Source of the DNA: Methyloversatilis universalis
GTDB taxonomy: Bacteria; Pseudomonadota; Gammaproteobacteria; Methylococcales; Methylococcaceae
Assembly: GCA_020723665.1 (NCBI GenBank)
Contig: DYIL01000033.1
Location: 1-39,424 of the forward strand
Reading direction: 5' to 3'
DNA: 39,424 nt
Positions 30,352 to 39,140 of this stretch are shown piece after piece; position 1 is the first letter of the stretch, and the number at the start of each line of letters is the position of its first letter. The translations under genes were made by a program, and so were the position numbers. The notes under the pieces are model-generated. The model was not told where the DNA came from, ran no database searches, and was given only the letters and a program-made list of their open reading frames with translations.

Positions 30352-31653
30352 GTGAGCGTCAGGATTTATTCGCGGTCCGAACACTTGATTTCCCGATCGA
30401 TGATCAGCGATAACGCATTGAAGGTGCTGTATCGCCTGAAGAAGTCCGGGTATCAAGCGTATTTGGTCGGCGGTTGTGTGCGCGATTTGCTTTTAGGGCG
30501 CGAACCGAAGGATTTCGACGTCGTCACCAGCGCGCACCCCGAAGAGATCAGGGCGATCTTCCGTAATTGCCGTTTGATCGGGCGGCGGTTTCGCCTCGCC
30601 CATGTGCACTTCGGCGAGGAAATCATCGAAGTGGCCACCTTTCGAGGGCTGGCGAGCGAGGAGAGGCATGATGGGCGGGTCATAGAGAATGGCCGCATCC
30701 TTAGGGACAACGTCTACGGAACCATCGAGGAAGATGCCTTCCGCCGAGACTTCACGGTCAACGCGTTGTATTACAACATCAACGATTTTTCCGTGGTGGA
30801 TTACGTCGGCGGTATGGAGGATCACAAGGCCGGTGTGCTGAGACTGATCGGCGATCCGGAGCAACGGTACCGGGAAGATCCCGTGCGGATGCTTCGGGCG
30901 GTACGGTTCTCCGTCAAGCTGGGGTTCACCATTCATCCTAGCTGCGCCGAACCGATCAAACGGTTCGCCCGTTTGCTTCAGGAAATTCCGCCCGCCCGTC
31001 TTTACGAAGAGGTTCTCAAGCTGTTCTTGTCGGGGTACGCCGTACAGACTTTCGAACAACTCCGGCAATACGGTTTGTTCGCGGCGCTGTTTCCGGAGAC
31101 GGAGAGGTGTCTGGCCAAGGAGCAGCAGGGTTTTCCGCTGACCTTCCTGGCGAAAGCCCTGGAGCGTACCGATCAGAGAATCCAGGAAGGCAAACCGGTG
31201 GCGCCGTACTTTTTGTTCGCGGCCCTGTTGTGGGAGCCGGTGCGGTCGAGGGCGCAGGCCCGGGTGAACGCCGGCGAAAGCGACATCCTGGCTTACCAGG
31301 AAGCCGCGGGCGAGGCGGTTGCTGCCCAAGTCCGCCATACCGCCTTGCCGCGGACCGTCAGCCTGCCGGCGCGCGAGGTGTGGGCCTTGCAGCCGCGGTT
31401 TGAGCGGATTCTCGGCTCAAGGCCGTTCCGCTTGTTGAGTCACCCCCGGTTCCGTGCCGCGTACGATTTTCTGTTGCTCCGAGCCGAGACGGGAGAGGCC
31501 GAGCCTTCGCTCGCCGACTGGTGGACTCGATTCCAGCAGGCGGACGACGCCGAGCGCAAGGCCATGACGAGTCCCGGCCGGCGCCGCTTTGGCCGGTCGC
31601 GGTCGCGCAAGCGCCGGGCTCGCAGTGAACCTCCCGCCAATGTGTCCGTCTGA
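30352..31653 (+). CDS. pcnB: poly(A) polymerase I
   Basis: Adds poly(A) tails that mark RNAs for decay. The nucleotidyltransferase core shows YLVGGCVRDLLLGREPKDFD and the catalytic DFDVVTSA, then RRDFTVNALYYNI and EDPVRMLRAVRFSVKLGF. The C-terminus is strongly basic (RRRFGRSRSRKRRARS), typical of PcnB and likely RNA-binding; this and the context favour PcnB over CCA-adding enzyme. I chose the GTG at 30352 because GGAGG lies five bases upstream, giving 433 residues; a TTG at 30316 would add 12 residues with no ribosome site. First gene of pcnB-folK-panB-panC. Confidence 0.93.
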   Translation: MSVRIYSRSEHLISRSMISDNALKVLYRLKKSGYQAYLVGGCVRDLLLGREPKDFDVVTSAHPEEIRAIFRNCRLIGRRFRLAHVHFGEEIIEVATFRGLASEERHDGRVIENGRILRDNVYGTIEEDAFRRDFTVNALYYNINDFSVVDYVGGMEDHKAGVLRLIGDPEQRYREDPVRMLRAVRFSVKLGFTIHPSCAEPIKRFARLLQEIPPARLYEEVLKLFLSGYAVQTFEQLRQYGLFAALFPETERCLAKEQQGFPLTFLAKALERTDQRIQEGKPVAPYFLFAALLWEPVRSRAQARVNAGESDILAYQEAAGEAVAAQVRHTALPRTVSLPAREVWALQPRFERILGSRPFRLLSHPRFRAAYDFLLLRAETGEAEPSLADWWTRFQQADDAERKAMTSPGRRRFGRSRSRKRRARSEPPANVSV

Positions 31654-32161
31654 TTGTTCAAAGCGATTCGGTAAAGTGGTGGTTTTTATCGGTCTGGGCG
31701 CCAACTTGGGTGATTCCGTCAAAACCATCAAGTCGGCGCGCGCGGCTATCAATCGGATTGCAGGGACCCGGGAGTTGGCTTTTTCGGGTCTATACCGCAG
31801 CGCGCCGATGGGGCCTGCCGATCAGCCCGATTACGTCAATGCCGTGATGGCGGTCGAAACGACATTGGAGCCCCTAGCATTGTTGCGTGAACTACAGGCC
31901 ATAGAAAATGCCCACGGGCGGGTGCGCAAGGGTGAGCGCTGGGGGCCTCGGACGCTGGATCTGGATTTATTGCTGTACGGGGACGAAACCGTAGCGAGCG
32001 ACGTGTTAACCGTACCTCATCCGGGCATTGCGGAGCGCGAATTCGTGCTCTATCCGCTTGCGGAGATCGCGCCCGACCTCCATATTCCCGGCCGGGGACC
32101 ACTGGCCGATCTGATTCGGAACTGTCCGCAACGAGGATTGAAGGTGATCGACCATGCCTGA
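31640..32161 (+). CDS. folK: 2-amino-4-hydroxy-6-hydroxymethyldihydropteridine pyrophosphokinase
   Basis: Transfers pyrophosphate from ATP to the pterin in folate synthesis. Family motifs are FIGLGANLGDSVKTIKSA, LYRSAPMGPADQPDYVNAV, RWGPRTLDLDLLLYGDE and VPHPGIAEREFVLYPLAEI. The start is uncertain: ATG 31640 overlaps the end of pcnB by 14 bases and adds a 12-residue lead, while GTG 31676 starts directly at the fold. Neither has a good ribosome site, so translational coupling with pcnB is likely. The 3' end overlaps panB by eight bases. Confidence 0.94.
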   Translation: MCPSDCSKRFGKVVVFIGLGANLGDSVKTIKSARAAINRIAGTRELAFSGLYRSAPMGPADQPDYVNAVMAVETTLEPLALLRELQAIENAHGRVRKGERWGPRTLDLDLLLYGDETVASDVLTVPHPGIAEREFVLYPLAEIAPDLHIPGRGPLADLIRNCPQRGLKVIDHA

Positions 32162-32957
32162 CACGCTCAAGGGTTTGACGATTCCGGATCTGGCGGCAAT
32201 GAAGGCGAACGACGAAAAAATCGTCGCGCTCACTGCTTACGACGCCAGTTTTGCCAAGATTCTGGACGACGCTGGGGTCGATTTTGTATTGGTCGGCGAT
32301 TCCTTGGGGATGGTCGTACAGGGCCGGCCGACGACGCTGCCGGTGACCCTGGACCATATGGTTTACCACACGCGATGCGTGGCGCGTGGAATCCGCCGTG
32401 CGGTATTGGCGGCGGACATGCCGTTCGCCAGTTATTCCGGGCCAGCACAGGCGATCGACAGTGCCGCCCGTCTGATCCGGGCCGGAGCACACATGGTCAA
32501 GATCGAGGGGGGGCAGAAACGGGCCGAGGTTGTTCACGCCCTGGTCGAGCAGAGTATTCCGGTGTGTGGTCATCTGGGGTTGCTGCCTCAATCGGTCCAT
32601 CAGGTCGGCGGCTATCTGGTGCAGGGAAAAGACGAGAAAACCGCGCAAGCGATCCTTCAGGATGCCATAATCCTCCAGGAGGCCGGCGTCAGCCTTTTGG
32701 TGCTCGAATGCGTGCCAGCGACCTTGGCCAGCGAGATTACGGCTGCTCTCGATATCCCGACGATCGGCATAGGGGCGGGCCCGGGCTGCAGCGGTCAGGT
32801 GCTCGTGTTGTACGACATGCTCGGGATTACGCCGGGCAAGCGCCCCAGGTTTTCCAGAAACTTTCTTCAAGGCGTAGAGGATATTCCGTCGGCTATCCGC
32901 CATTATGTGGAGGATGTGAAAGCGGGCCGGTTCCCGAACTCGGACCACAGTTTTTAG
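32154..32957 (+). CDS. panB: 3-methyl-2-oxobutanoate hydroxymethyltransferase
   Basis: First committed step of pantothenate synthesis: transfers a hydroxymethyl group from methylene-tetrahydrofolate to 2-oxoisovalerate. The 267-residue barrel shows LTAYDASFAKILDDAGVDF, the metal-binding loop LVGDSLGMVVQG, and ADMPFASY, AHMVKIEGG, PVCGHLGLLPQSVH and IGIGAGPGCSGQVLV. The ATG at 32154 lies inside the end of folK, so the genes are coupled. panC follows after 32 bases. Confidence 0.97.
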   Translation: MPDTLKGLTIPDLAAMKANDEKIVALTAYDASFAKILDDAGVDFVLVGDSLGMVVQGRPTTLPVTLDHMVYHTRCVARGIRRAVLAADMPFASYSGPAQAIDSAARLIRAGAHMVKIEGGQKRAEVVHALVEQSIPVCGHLGLLPQSVHQVGGYLVQGKDEKTAQAILQDAIILQEAGVSLLVLECVPATLASEITAALDIPTIGIGAGPGCSGQVLVLYDMLGITPGKRPRFSRNFLQGVEDIPSAIRHYVEDVKAGRFPNSDHSF

Positions 32958-32989
32958 CGGTTTTTTCGGCGGACAATCCAGGACTCATC

Positions 32990-33841
32990 ATGCTGATTAT
33001 CGAATCTGTCGCTGCTTTGCGCCGAGCCGTGCGGGAGTGGCATTCGAAAGAACTCTCCGTGGCTTTGGTGCCGACGATGGGAAACCTGCATGAAGGGCAT
33101 TTGCATCTAGTCCGCGAAGCGAAGCGGCTTGCCCATCGCGTGGTGGTGAGCATTTTCGTCAATCCGACGCAATTCTCTCCGGGCGAGGACTTCGATGCCT
33201 ATCCGCGAACGCCCGCAGCAGATGCGGAAAAGCTTCGCGAAGCGGCGACCGATCTCTTGTTCATGCCTTCGGCAGCCGAACTGTATCCGGCAGGCGTAGA
33301 CGCTACGACTTTCGTCGAGGTGCCCGGCTTATCGGATGAGCTTTGCGGGCGGTTCAGACCGGGGCATTTCCGGGGCGTCGCCACTATCGTCTGCAAGCTC
33401 TTCAACCTGGTGCAGCCGGATGTCGCGCTGTTCGGCGAGAAGGACTACCAGCAGTTGTTGGTCATTCGCCGCATGGCGGCGGATCTTGATTTTCCCGTGC
33501 GCATCCACGCCGTCCCGACCGTCCGCGAGGCCAGCGGCTTGGCTATGAGTTCCCGGAATGCGTATCTCACGGCCGAGCAGAAGGAGCGGGCGGCGGTCCT
33601 GTATCGCTGTCTTTGCCGCGCGGCCGAGGCCATTGGCCGCGGAGACAAGGATTTGGAGCATATCGAGCGGCAGCAGATCGAGACTTTGCGCGGAGCCGGA
33701 TTCCGCCCCGATTATTTCAGCATCCGCCGCGAAACCGATCTGGCGCCGGCTGGACCGGAGGATTCTCGTCTCGTCATACTGGCGGCGGCGTGGCTCGGCA
33801 AGGCCCGCCTGATCGACAACGTCCGGCTGACTCGTGTGTGA
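32990..33841 (+). CDS. panC: pantothenate synthetase
   Basis: ATP-dependent condensation of pantoate with beta-alanine. The 283-residue protein has the HIGH-like motif in VPTMGNLHEGHLHLV, FVNPTQFSPGEDFDAYPRT, FRGVATIVCKLFNLVQPD, GEKDYQQLLVIRRM and the KMSKS-like LAMSSRNAYL. The ATG at 32990 has AGGA about seven bases upstream; the open frame continues far upstream through panB in another phase but is not coding there. It is the last gene of the pcnB-folK-panB-panC run. panD is not adjacent. Confidence 0.97.
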   Translation: MLIIESVAALRRAVREWHSKELSVALVPTMGNLHEGHLHLVREAKRLAHRVVVSIFVNPTQFSPGEDFDAYPRTPAADAEKLREAATDLLFMPSAAELYPAGVDATTFVEVPGLSDELCGRFRPGHFRGVATIVCKLFNLVQPDVALFGEKDYQQLLVIRRMAADLDFPVRIHAVPTVREASGLAMSSRNAYLTAEQKERAAVLYRCLCRAAEAIGRGDKDLEHIERQQIETLRGAGFRPDYFSIRRETDLAPAGPEDSRLVILAAAWLGKARLIDNVRLTRV

Positions 33842-33863
33842 GCTGAGTCAGTGAAACAGGAAG

Positions 33864-34796
33864 CTACTTGCCGCCTAAGGCGCTCTTGATGATATCGCTT
33901 TTGACGAAGCGCCCGGCTTCGGTTCGGACGAATGCCTCGAACTCCCTTGCCACCGCCGACAGGCGTTTGCCGGCCCTGTGCACGATGTACCATTGGCGCA
34001 TGATGGGAAACGACTCGGCGTCCAAAACGACGACCCGTCCGTCCTCCAGTTCGCGCTCTACCGTATGTATCGATACGATGCCGAGGCCGAGTCCTTCTTC
34101 GACCCCTTGCTTGATGGCGCCGTTGGTGTTCATTTCCATGCTGGCCGAAATCTGCACGCCTTTTTCCGACAGGAAGCGCTCGACCGCATTGCGGGTGCCG
34201 GAACCTTGCTCCCGCATAAGAAAGGTTTCATGGCTGAGTTCGCTTAAGGGTATGCCTTTCTTGCCAGCCAAGGGATGATTGGCGGCGGCGACAATGACCA
34301 AAGGATTGGCCATGAACGCTTCCGCCGCCAGATCCTGATCTTCCGGCGGCTGTCCCATGAGTACGATGTCGGCCTCGTTATCGTCCAGTTGCTGCAGCAA
34401 TCCTTTACGGTTGGTGACTTTAAAGCTGACTTTTACCTTGGGATAGCGCCGGCAGAAGTCCGCCAGAAGGCGAATTGCGAAGTAGTGGACGGTACTGGCG
34501 ACAGATACCGCCAAGTGTCCACCCTCCGTGCCCTTTAACTCCTCGATGAGTTGTTCGGCCTCTTCCAGTTGCAAGGAGATCGTTCGGCTCAGCCGGTACA
34601 ATTCTTCCCCTGCTCGGGTCAGGTAAATTTTTTTTCCCAATCGCTCGAATAAGGGCAAACCGACGGCGTCCTCGAATTGCTTGATTTGCATCGAAACGGC
34701 GGGTTGGGTCAGATAAAGCTCTTCCGCCGCCCGGGTAAAGCTCAAGCGGCGCGCCACCCTCTCGAAGACTTTCAGCTGCCGAAGTGTGATATTCAT
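33864..34796 (-). CDS. cbbR: LysR-type regulator, CbbR-like
   Basis: A 310-residue LysR regulator with an N-terminal winged helix (MNITLRQLKVFERVARRLSF, TRAAEELYLTQPAVSMQIKQ) and a two-part effector domain. Close resemblance to CbbR, including RNAVERFLSEKGVQISASM and GLGLGIVSIHTVERELEDG, and divergence from a phosphoribulokinase gene support assignment as the Calvin-cycle regulator. CbbR normally activates cbb genes in response to metabolites such as RuBP or NADPH. RuBisCO genes are not in the window, so the full regulon cannot be judged. The 550-base spacer to prk is unusually long because a repeat element lies in it. Confidence 0.88.
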   Translation of the reverse strand: MNITLRQLKVFERVARRLSFTRAAEELYLTQPAVSMQIKQFEDAVGLPLFERLGKKIYLTRAGEELYRLSRTISLQLEEAEQLIEELKGTEGGHLAVSVASTVHYFAIRLLADFCRRYPKVKVSFKVTNRKGLLQQLDDNEADIVLMGQPPEDQDLAAEAFMANPLVIVAAANHPLAGKKGIPLSELSHETFLMREQGSGTRNAVERFLSEKGVQISASMEMNTNGAIKQGVEEGLGLGIVSIHTVERELEDGRVVVLDAESFPIMRQWYIVHRAGKRLSAVAREFEAFVRTEAGRFVKSDIIKSALGGK

Positions 34797-34819
34797 GTTC
34801 TCGGATCAACACGCAATAT

Positions 34820-34835
34820 ATAAAGAAATATTTAT
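34820..34835. promoter_or_regulatory. candidate CbbR/LysR binding site
   Basis: The dyad ATAAA-GAAATA-TTTAT lies 24 bases before the cbbR start, in an AT-rich stretch. LysR regulators usually bind interrupted T...A dyads next to their own gene. The spacing is near but not exactly the classic T-N11-A, so this is a candidate only. Confidence 0.3.
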
Positions 34836-34907
34836 TTTTAAAGTATGAACTCAATGCTTCTTCTTATGCAATATCTTCAAATCAAATGCGAGAGCGGGGC
34901 TTGACTT

Positions 34908-35075
34908 TAAGGAAGCTCTGAACAAGTGGATTCCGTTCACGGTTCGACAAGCTTCCGCCTGCTGCAGGCGGGCCGCGCGGGCAGGCACCACGAACGGAAT
35001 CAACGCGTGACCGTTCGTCCTGAGCCCTTCGACAAACTCAGGACAGGCCTGTCGAAGGACTTAATCAGAGCTTTA
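34908..35075. mobile_element. MITE-like element, family D copy 2, between cbbR and prk
   Basis: Left end TAAGGAAGCTCTGAACAAGT and right end ACTTAATCAGAGCTTTA are inverted copies and match the ends of 27422-27677. Nested inside are ATTCCGTTC/GAACGGAAT arms (near 34931 and 34987), a perfect hairpin CCGCCTGCTGCAGGCGG (34955-34971), and CCTTCGACA/TGTCGAAGG arms (about 35023 to 35057). It carries no gene. Confidence 0.7.
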
Positions 35076-35336
35076 ATGTTGAGCAAACGGAAGTTCGGCG
35101 GCTTGACCGGGACCGAGCTCGGAAAGTTCCGCCGTTTTTTCGTGTACGATAGGTCGACTTGAGCGTTTTCAGGGGGTTGTTGGCGCTGAAATCTCCGATT
35201 GACCTCGGTTTTGCGATGTGCCGGATCATCCGTGGTGGTTTTCGTCCGCCGGGGGACGTTGGCTCGGATGCGATTCGCCCGCTTGTTTTGCAGTTCGCGG
35301 ATACGCTTGTGCGGTTAAAATAACTAAACTAACGAG

Positions 35337-35346
35337 GAGACGTCTC
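35337..35346 (+). promoter_or_regulatory. palindrome overlapping the prk ribosome-binding site
   Basis: GAGACGTCTC is a perfect ten-base palindrome ending one base before the prk ATG and overlapping the Shine-Dalgarno GAGGAG. If it paired in the mRNA, or between two mRNAs, it would mask the ribosome site; it could equally be chance. Confidence 0.35.
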
Positions 35347-36225
35347 ATGTCCAAAAAACATCCCATCATCGCGGTCACCGGTTCGTCCGGTGCGGGTACG
35401 ACTACCGTCAAGCAGGCGTTTGAGCATTTGTTTTTTCGTCTGAATATCAACCCGGCGGTGGTGGAAGGCGACAGTTTTCATCGCTATGACCGCGTCGAGA
35501 TGCGCGCGCATATCGCCAAAGCGCAAGCGGAAGGACGGCATTTCAGTCACTTCGCCGTAGAGGCGAACCTGCTTGAGGATCTGGAGTCCTTGTTCCGGCA
35601 GTATAGCGAGACCGGCACCGGAAAGCGCCGCTATTACATCCATAACGAAGAGGAAGGTCAGCGTCTTGGGGGCTACAAACCGGGGACCTTCACGCCGTGG
35701 GTTGACATTCCGGAGGGAACGGATTTGCTGTTTTACGAGGGTTTGCACGGCGCCGTGAAAAACGAACTCGTGGATATTCCCCGATACGCCGATCTCTTGG
35801 TTGGCGTCGTCCCCATCGTCAATCTGGAATGGATACAAAAAATCCATAGGGATACCGCGGAGCGCGGCTACAAACCCGAGGACGTCACCGATACGATTCT
35901 CCGCCGCATGTACGACTACGTGAAGGTCATTACGCCCCAGTTCTCTCAGACGGATATCAATTTTCAGAGGGTGCCTCTGGTCGATACCTCGAATCCGTTC
36001 ATCGCCCGCGACATTCCGTCGCCGGACGAGAGCCTCGTGATCATACGCTTCAAGAATCCGCGCAAGTTCAACGTGGATTTCCAGAACCTCTTGGCGATGA
36101 TCAAGGATTCGTTCATGTCCCGCTACAACTCGATCGTCGTGCCGGGCGGCAAGATGGGACTCGCCATGGAAATCATTTTCCGCCCCATTCTGGAGCGGAT
36201 GATGGAAGAGAAGAGAAATGCCTGA
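35347..36225 (+). CDS. prk: phosphoribulokinase (proteobacterial class I)
   Basis: Phosphorylates ribulose 5-phosphate to ribulose 1,5-bisphosphate, the step that supplies RuBisCO. The 292-residue length is that of the proteobacterial octameric enzyme. Motifs: Walker A AVTGSSGAGTTTVKQ, GDSFHRYDRVEMRAHI, HFAVEANLLEDL, FYEGLHGAVKNE (Walker B region) and VNLEWIQKIHRDTAERGY. I chose the ATG at 35347, which has GAGGAG about nine bases upstream; an earlier in-frame start at 35218 adds a Cys/Trp-rich lead foreign to the family. It is divergent from cbbR and appears monocistronic. Confidence 0.97.
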   Translation: MSKKHPIIAVTGSSGAGTTTVKQAFEHLFFRLNINPAVVEGDSFHRYDRVEMRAHIAKAQAEGRHFSHFAVEANLLEDLESLFRQYSETGTGKRRYYIHNEEEGQRLGGYKPGTFTPWVDIPEGTDLLFYEGLHGAVKNELVDIPRYADLLVGVVPIVNLEWIQKIHRDTAERGYKPEDVTDTILRRMYDYVKVITPQFSQTDINFQRVPLVDTSNPFIARDIPSPDESLVIIRFKNPRKFNVDFQNLLAMIKDSFMSRYNSIVVPGGKMGLAMEIIFRPILERMMEEKRNA

Positions 36226-36259
36226 CCGGTGGTGAAACTTGTGCCAATTGCGGCCTTTT

Positions 36260-38425
36260 TCAAGGCCGCTGTAAATTGGCATAGGCGAGCATCAACCATT
36301 TGATGCCGGATTCGGCGAAGTTCACCTGAACCCTGGCTTGATGGCCTTCTCCCTCATACTGAAGGATCACGCCCTCGCCGAATTTCGCGTGGCGGACGCG
36401 CTGTCCCAGTTTGTAGACACCGACATTCTCGCTGACGCCCAATGAAGCTTGCGAGGACGTCATCGGCCGGCCGATACTTCCGCGCATGCGAACCTCTTGA
36501 AGATACTCGGATGGAATTTCCCTCAGGAAACGGGAGGGGCGGGGATAGGTTTCTTTGCCGTACAGGCGGCGGGTCTCCGCGTGGGTAAGATAAAGCTTGC
36601 GCTTCGCGCGGGTGATGCCGACGTAGCAGAGGCGGCGTTCCTCCTCCAGGCGTCCCGGTTCTTCCAGCGACTGCAGGCTGGGAAACAATCCTTCCTCAAG
36701 TCCGACGATGAATACCAGGTCAAACTCCAATCCTTTGGCCGCGTGCAGTGTCATGAGTTGTACGCAGTCCTCGAAGTCGTCGCTTTGATTCTCCCCAGCC
36801 TCCAATGCGGCATGGGACAGAAATTGGTCGAGCTTCGACAGTTCCATGTCCAGTTGCGGTTCGTATTCGAACTGGCGTGCGGCGTTGACCAATTCGTCCA
36901 GGTTCTCGATTCGCGCTTCGCCCTGTTCGCCTTTTTCCTTTTCGTAATGAGCACGGAGACCCGAGGCGGGAATCACGTACTGCACCTGTTCCCATAGAGA
37001 AAGTTCGGACGTATCTCGATCCATGGTCTCGATCAGCCGCAAAAAGCCGGCCAAAGGCGTCCGGGCGCGGGTAGGCAGCGCCGCATCTCGGCACAGCGCT
37101 TCCGCCGCCTGCCAGAGAGAGCAGTGCTCCGCGCGGGCCACATCGCGGACTAAGTCGAGCGTTTTGGCACCGATCCCGCGCACGGGCGTATTGACGACGC
37201 GCTCGAAGGCGGGATCGTCATGGCGATTGGCGATCAGGCGGAGATAGGCGAGCGCGTCTTTGATTTCCGCACGTTCGAAGAAGCGAAGCCCGCCGTAAAC
37301 TCGGTACGGTATCCCCATCGCCAGGAATTTCTCTTCGAACTGGCGGGATTGCGCGTTGGAGCGGTAGAGGATGGCCGCGTCGCGCCGGGCATTGCCTTCC
37401 TGAGCCCACTGCTTGACCCGTTCGGCGACGAAATAAGCCTCTTCCTGTTCGTTGAAGGCAGCGTAGACCGAGATCGGCTCCCCGATGCCGCCATCGGTCC
37501 ATAAGGTCTTTCCGAGTCTGCCCTCGTTGTTCGCGATGAGGGCATTCGCGGCATTCAAGATGTTGCTGGTTGAACGGTAATTCTGTTCCAGCCGGATAAG
37601 CCGGTGACTCGGATAGTCTTGCTGAAAACGGTGGAGATTTTCCACTTTCGCCCCGCGCCAGCTGTAGATGGACTGGTCGTCGTCGCCGACGACGAAGAGA
37701 TTCTCGCGTTCCCGCGTCAAGAGCCGCAGCCAGGCGTATTGAATACGGTTGGTATCCTGGAATTCGTCGACCAGCACATGATGAAAACGGCGCTGATAAT
37801 GATCCAGCACGTCCGGCGTGTCGCGCAGAAATTCGTGGGCGCGCAGCAGCAATTCGGCAAAATCCACTAATCCCGAACGCTCGCAGATTTCCTCGTAAGC
37901 CAGATAGATGCGCTGCATCTGTTTCTGGAACGGATCATGCGACTCCGGCAGATGGCGAGCCCTACGACCTTCCTCTTTATGTGCGTTGATGAACCATTGC
38001 ACCTGGCGCGGCGGCCAACGGGATTCGTCCAGATCCAGGCTTTTCAACACCCGGCGAATGAGCCGATGCTGATCGTCGGAATCGAGGATCTGGAAAGCAT
38101 CGGGCAGCCCCGCTTCCTTGGCGTGACGGCGCAACAGGCGGTGCGCGAGTCCGTGAAAGGTGCCGACCCATAAGCTTTGAGCTGAGTTGTTCAGTAGACT
38201 TTCGATACGGCCGCGCATTTCGCTCGCGGCTTTGTTGGTGAAGGTGACCGCCAGGATGCCGTGCGGCGAAATACCCTCCATCTGCATGAGCCAGGCGATG
38301 CGGTGTACGAGTACGCGGGTCTTGCCGCTCCCGGCGCCGGCCAATACCAGAAGGGCAGGGGTGGGTGAAGTGACCGCCGCCCGCTGAGCGGGATTCAGGG
38401 GACCGATGATGGGGGTTATGTCCAT
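36260..38425 (-). CDS. uvrD: DNA helicase II (UvrD)
   Basis: A 3'-5' superfamily 1 helicase that releases the incised strand in nucleotide excision repair and unwinds DNA in mismatch repair. The 721-residue length equals E. coli UvrD (720). Motifs in order: Q motif NPAQRAAV, Walker A LAGAGSGKT (28-36), AVTFTNKAASEMRGRI, VGTFHGLAHRLLRRH, Walker B LVDEFQDTN, GDDDQSIYSWRGA, LEQNYRSTSNIL, LMTLHAAKGLEFDLVFIVG and YVGITRAKRKLYL. The C-terminal Tudor-like segment (GQRVRHAKFGEGVILQYEG) distinguishes UvrD/PcrA from Rep. No strong ribosome site precedes the ATG. It converges on prk with a 34-base gap. Confidence 0.97.
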   Translation of the reverse strand: MDITPIIGPLNPAQRAAVTSPTPALLVLAGAGSGKTRVLVHRIAWLMQMEGISPHGILAVTFTNKAASEMRGRIESLLNNSAQSLWVGTFHGLAHRLLRRHAKEAGLPDAFQILDSDDQHRLIRRVLKSLDLDESRWPPRQVQWFINAHKEEGRRARHLPESHDPFQKQMQRIYLAYEEICERSGLVDFAELLLRAHEFLRDTPDVLDHYQRRFHHVLVDEFQDTNRIQYAWLRLLTRERENLFVVGDDDQSIYSWRGAKVENLHRFQQDYPSHRLIRLEQNYRSTSNILNAANALIANNEGRLGKTLWTDGGIGEPISVYAAFNEQEEAYFVAERVKQWAQEGNARRDAAILYRSNAQSRQFEEKFLAMGIPYRVYGGLRFFERAEIKDALAYLRLIANRHDDPAFERVVNTPVRGIGAKTLDLVRDVARAEHCSLWQAAEALCRDAALPTRARTPLAGFLRLIETMDRDTSELSLWEQVQYVIPASGLRAHYEKEKGEQGEARIENLDELVNAARQFEYEPQLDMELSKLDQFLSHAALEAGENQSDDFEDCVQLMTLHAAKGLEFDLVFIVGLEEGLFPSLQSLEEPGRLEEERRLCYVGITRAKRKLYLTHAETRRLYGKETYPRPSRFLREIPSEYLQEVRMRGSIGRPMTSSQASLGVSENVGVYKLGQRVRHAKFGEGVILQYEGEGHQARVQVNFAESGIKWLMLAYANLQRP

Positions 38426-38503
38426 GATGCTATTTTAATCGGCTTGCGTGAACGATATGAAGCTTGCACAATCGCAATCTCTTTTTGAGAGAGGAGGTTA
38501 GTG

Positions 38504-38761
38504 ATGAGTTTCGACATAAAAAAAATGACCAAACGCGAGCTCAATGTCGGGCTCAAGGACCAGAAAGTCCGCTACGGCGTCGGCGCCGCACTAGCGCTGC
38601 TTTCGGTAGTCCTGGCCAACATTCCGCTGTTGATCCTGGGCGGTATTTTATTGGCATCCGCCTATCTCCGCTGGTGTCCGGTTTATTCCGGCCTCGGCAG
38701 GAGCACAGTAGAACCGGGAGAAGAGCAAACCGGTTCCACGGGGTCTCAGACCGATCATTAG
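38504..38761 (+). CDS. DUF2892-like small inner membrane protein
   Basis: An 85-residue protein with a basic N-terminus (SFDIKKMTKRELNVGLKD) and two closely spaced transmembrane segments (about 28-40 and 42-57, GVGAALALLSVVL and IPLLILGGILLASAYL). The ending YLRWCPVYSGLGRSTV resembles the GWCPLYxLLGIST signature of DUF2892 proteins. Function is unknown; some relatives are fused to rhodanese domains. The ATG at 38504 is preceded at six bases by AGGAGG; a GTG immediately upstream is also in frame. Divergent from uvrD with a spacer of about 75 bases. Confidence 0.8.
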   Translation: MSFDIKKMTKRELNVGLKDQKVRYGVGAALALLSVVLANIPLLILGGILLASAYLRWCPVYSGLGRSTVEPGEEQTGSTGSQTDH

Positions 38762-38910
38762 ATCGGCTTTCGTCGAACGGACTCTGTCGGTTCCAATCCG
38801 CCATGGCGCAGGGAGGCGCCGAATACCCATTTCTCAGATTTCTTGCACGCCGCGCCAAACCGTCTCCAGCCTTTTCACCGTCTTCGCCGGGGCATCCCTC
38901 ATCCCGAAGC

Positions 38911-39025
38911 AGGGTGTCGTAAAAAGCCGAAAACGTAGGCTGGGTTGAAGGACGAAACCCAGCATTTTCAGCCGGTTGCTGCGATTCCTTCGTCATCCCA
39001 GCCTACTTTCTAGACGCCCTCCGAA
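38911..39025. repeat. palindromic repeat, family C copy 2 (MITE/REP-like)
   Basis: Closely matches 5391-5507 in the same orientation. A hairpin with arms GCTGGGTT and AACCCAGC lies at about 38940-38963. Terminal AGGGTGTCG and TAGACGCCCT are imperfect inverted ends. Minus-strand open frames over both copies begin MT(K/R)ESQQPAENAGFR, but this is the repeat being translated, not a protein. Confidence 0.8.
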
Positions 39026-39112
39026 GAGTGGAGTCATCAAAGCAATCGTCCCCTTGCGTTTATTGTCATTATAGTTTCCAAAAAGGAATCAATATTTATC
39101 TTGTATTGGTGA

Positions 39113-39140
39113 TTGTAAACGATAAGTGGTCATATATGAT
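39113..39140 (+). promoter_or_regulatory. sigma-70-like promoter
   Basis: TTGTAA (39113-39118) and TATGAT (39135-39140) are separated by 16 bases, in an AT-rich stretch about 49 bases before the ATG of the 46-residue gene. This is the best-looking promoter in the window. Confidence 0.55.

Larger units (their letters stand above)
34797..35346. other. 550-base divergent control region between cbbR and prk
   Basis: Positions 34797-34907 are AT-rich and hold a candidate LysR-type site. Positions 34908-35075 are the family D element. Positions 35076-35346 carry the prk leader, with TAAAAT near 35316 as a possible -10 and a palindrome at the ribosome site. The open frame at 34926-35162 spans the repeat and is not a credible gene. 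Confidence 0.5.

Noticed and set aside
34926..35162. 78-codon plus-strand frame between cbbR and prk
   Set aside because: It spans the family D repeat and has no ribosome site.
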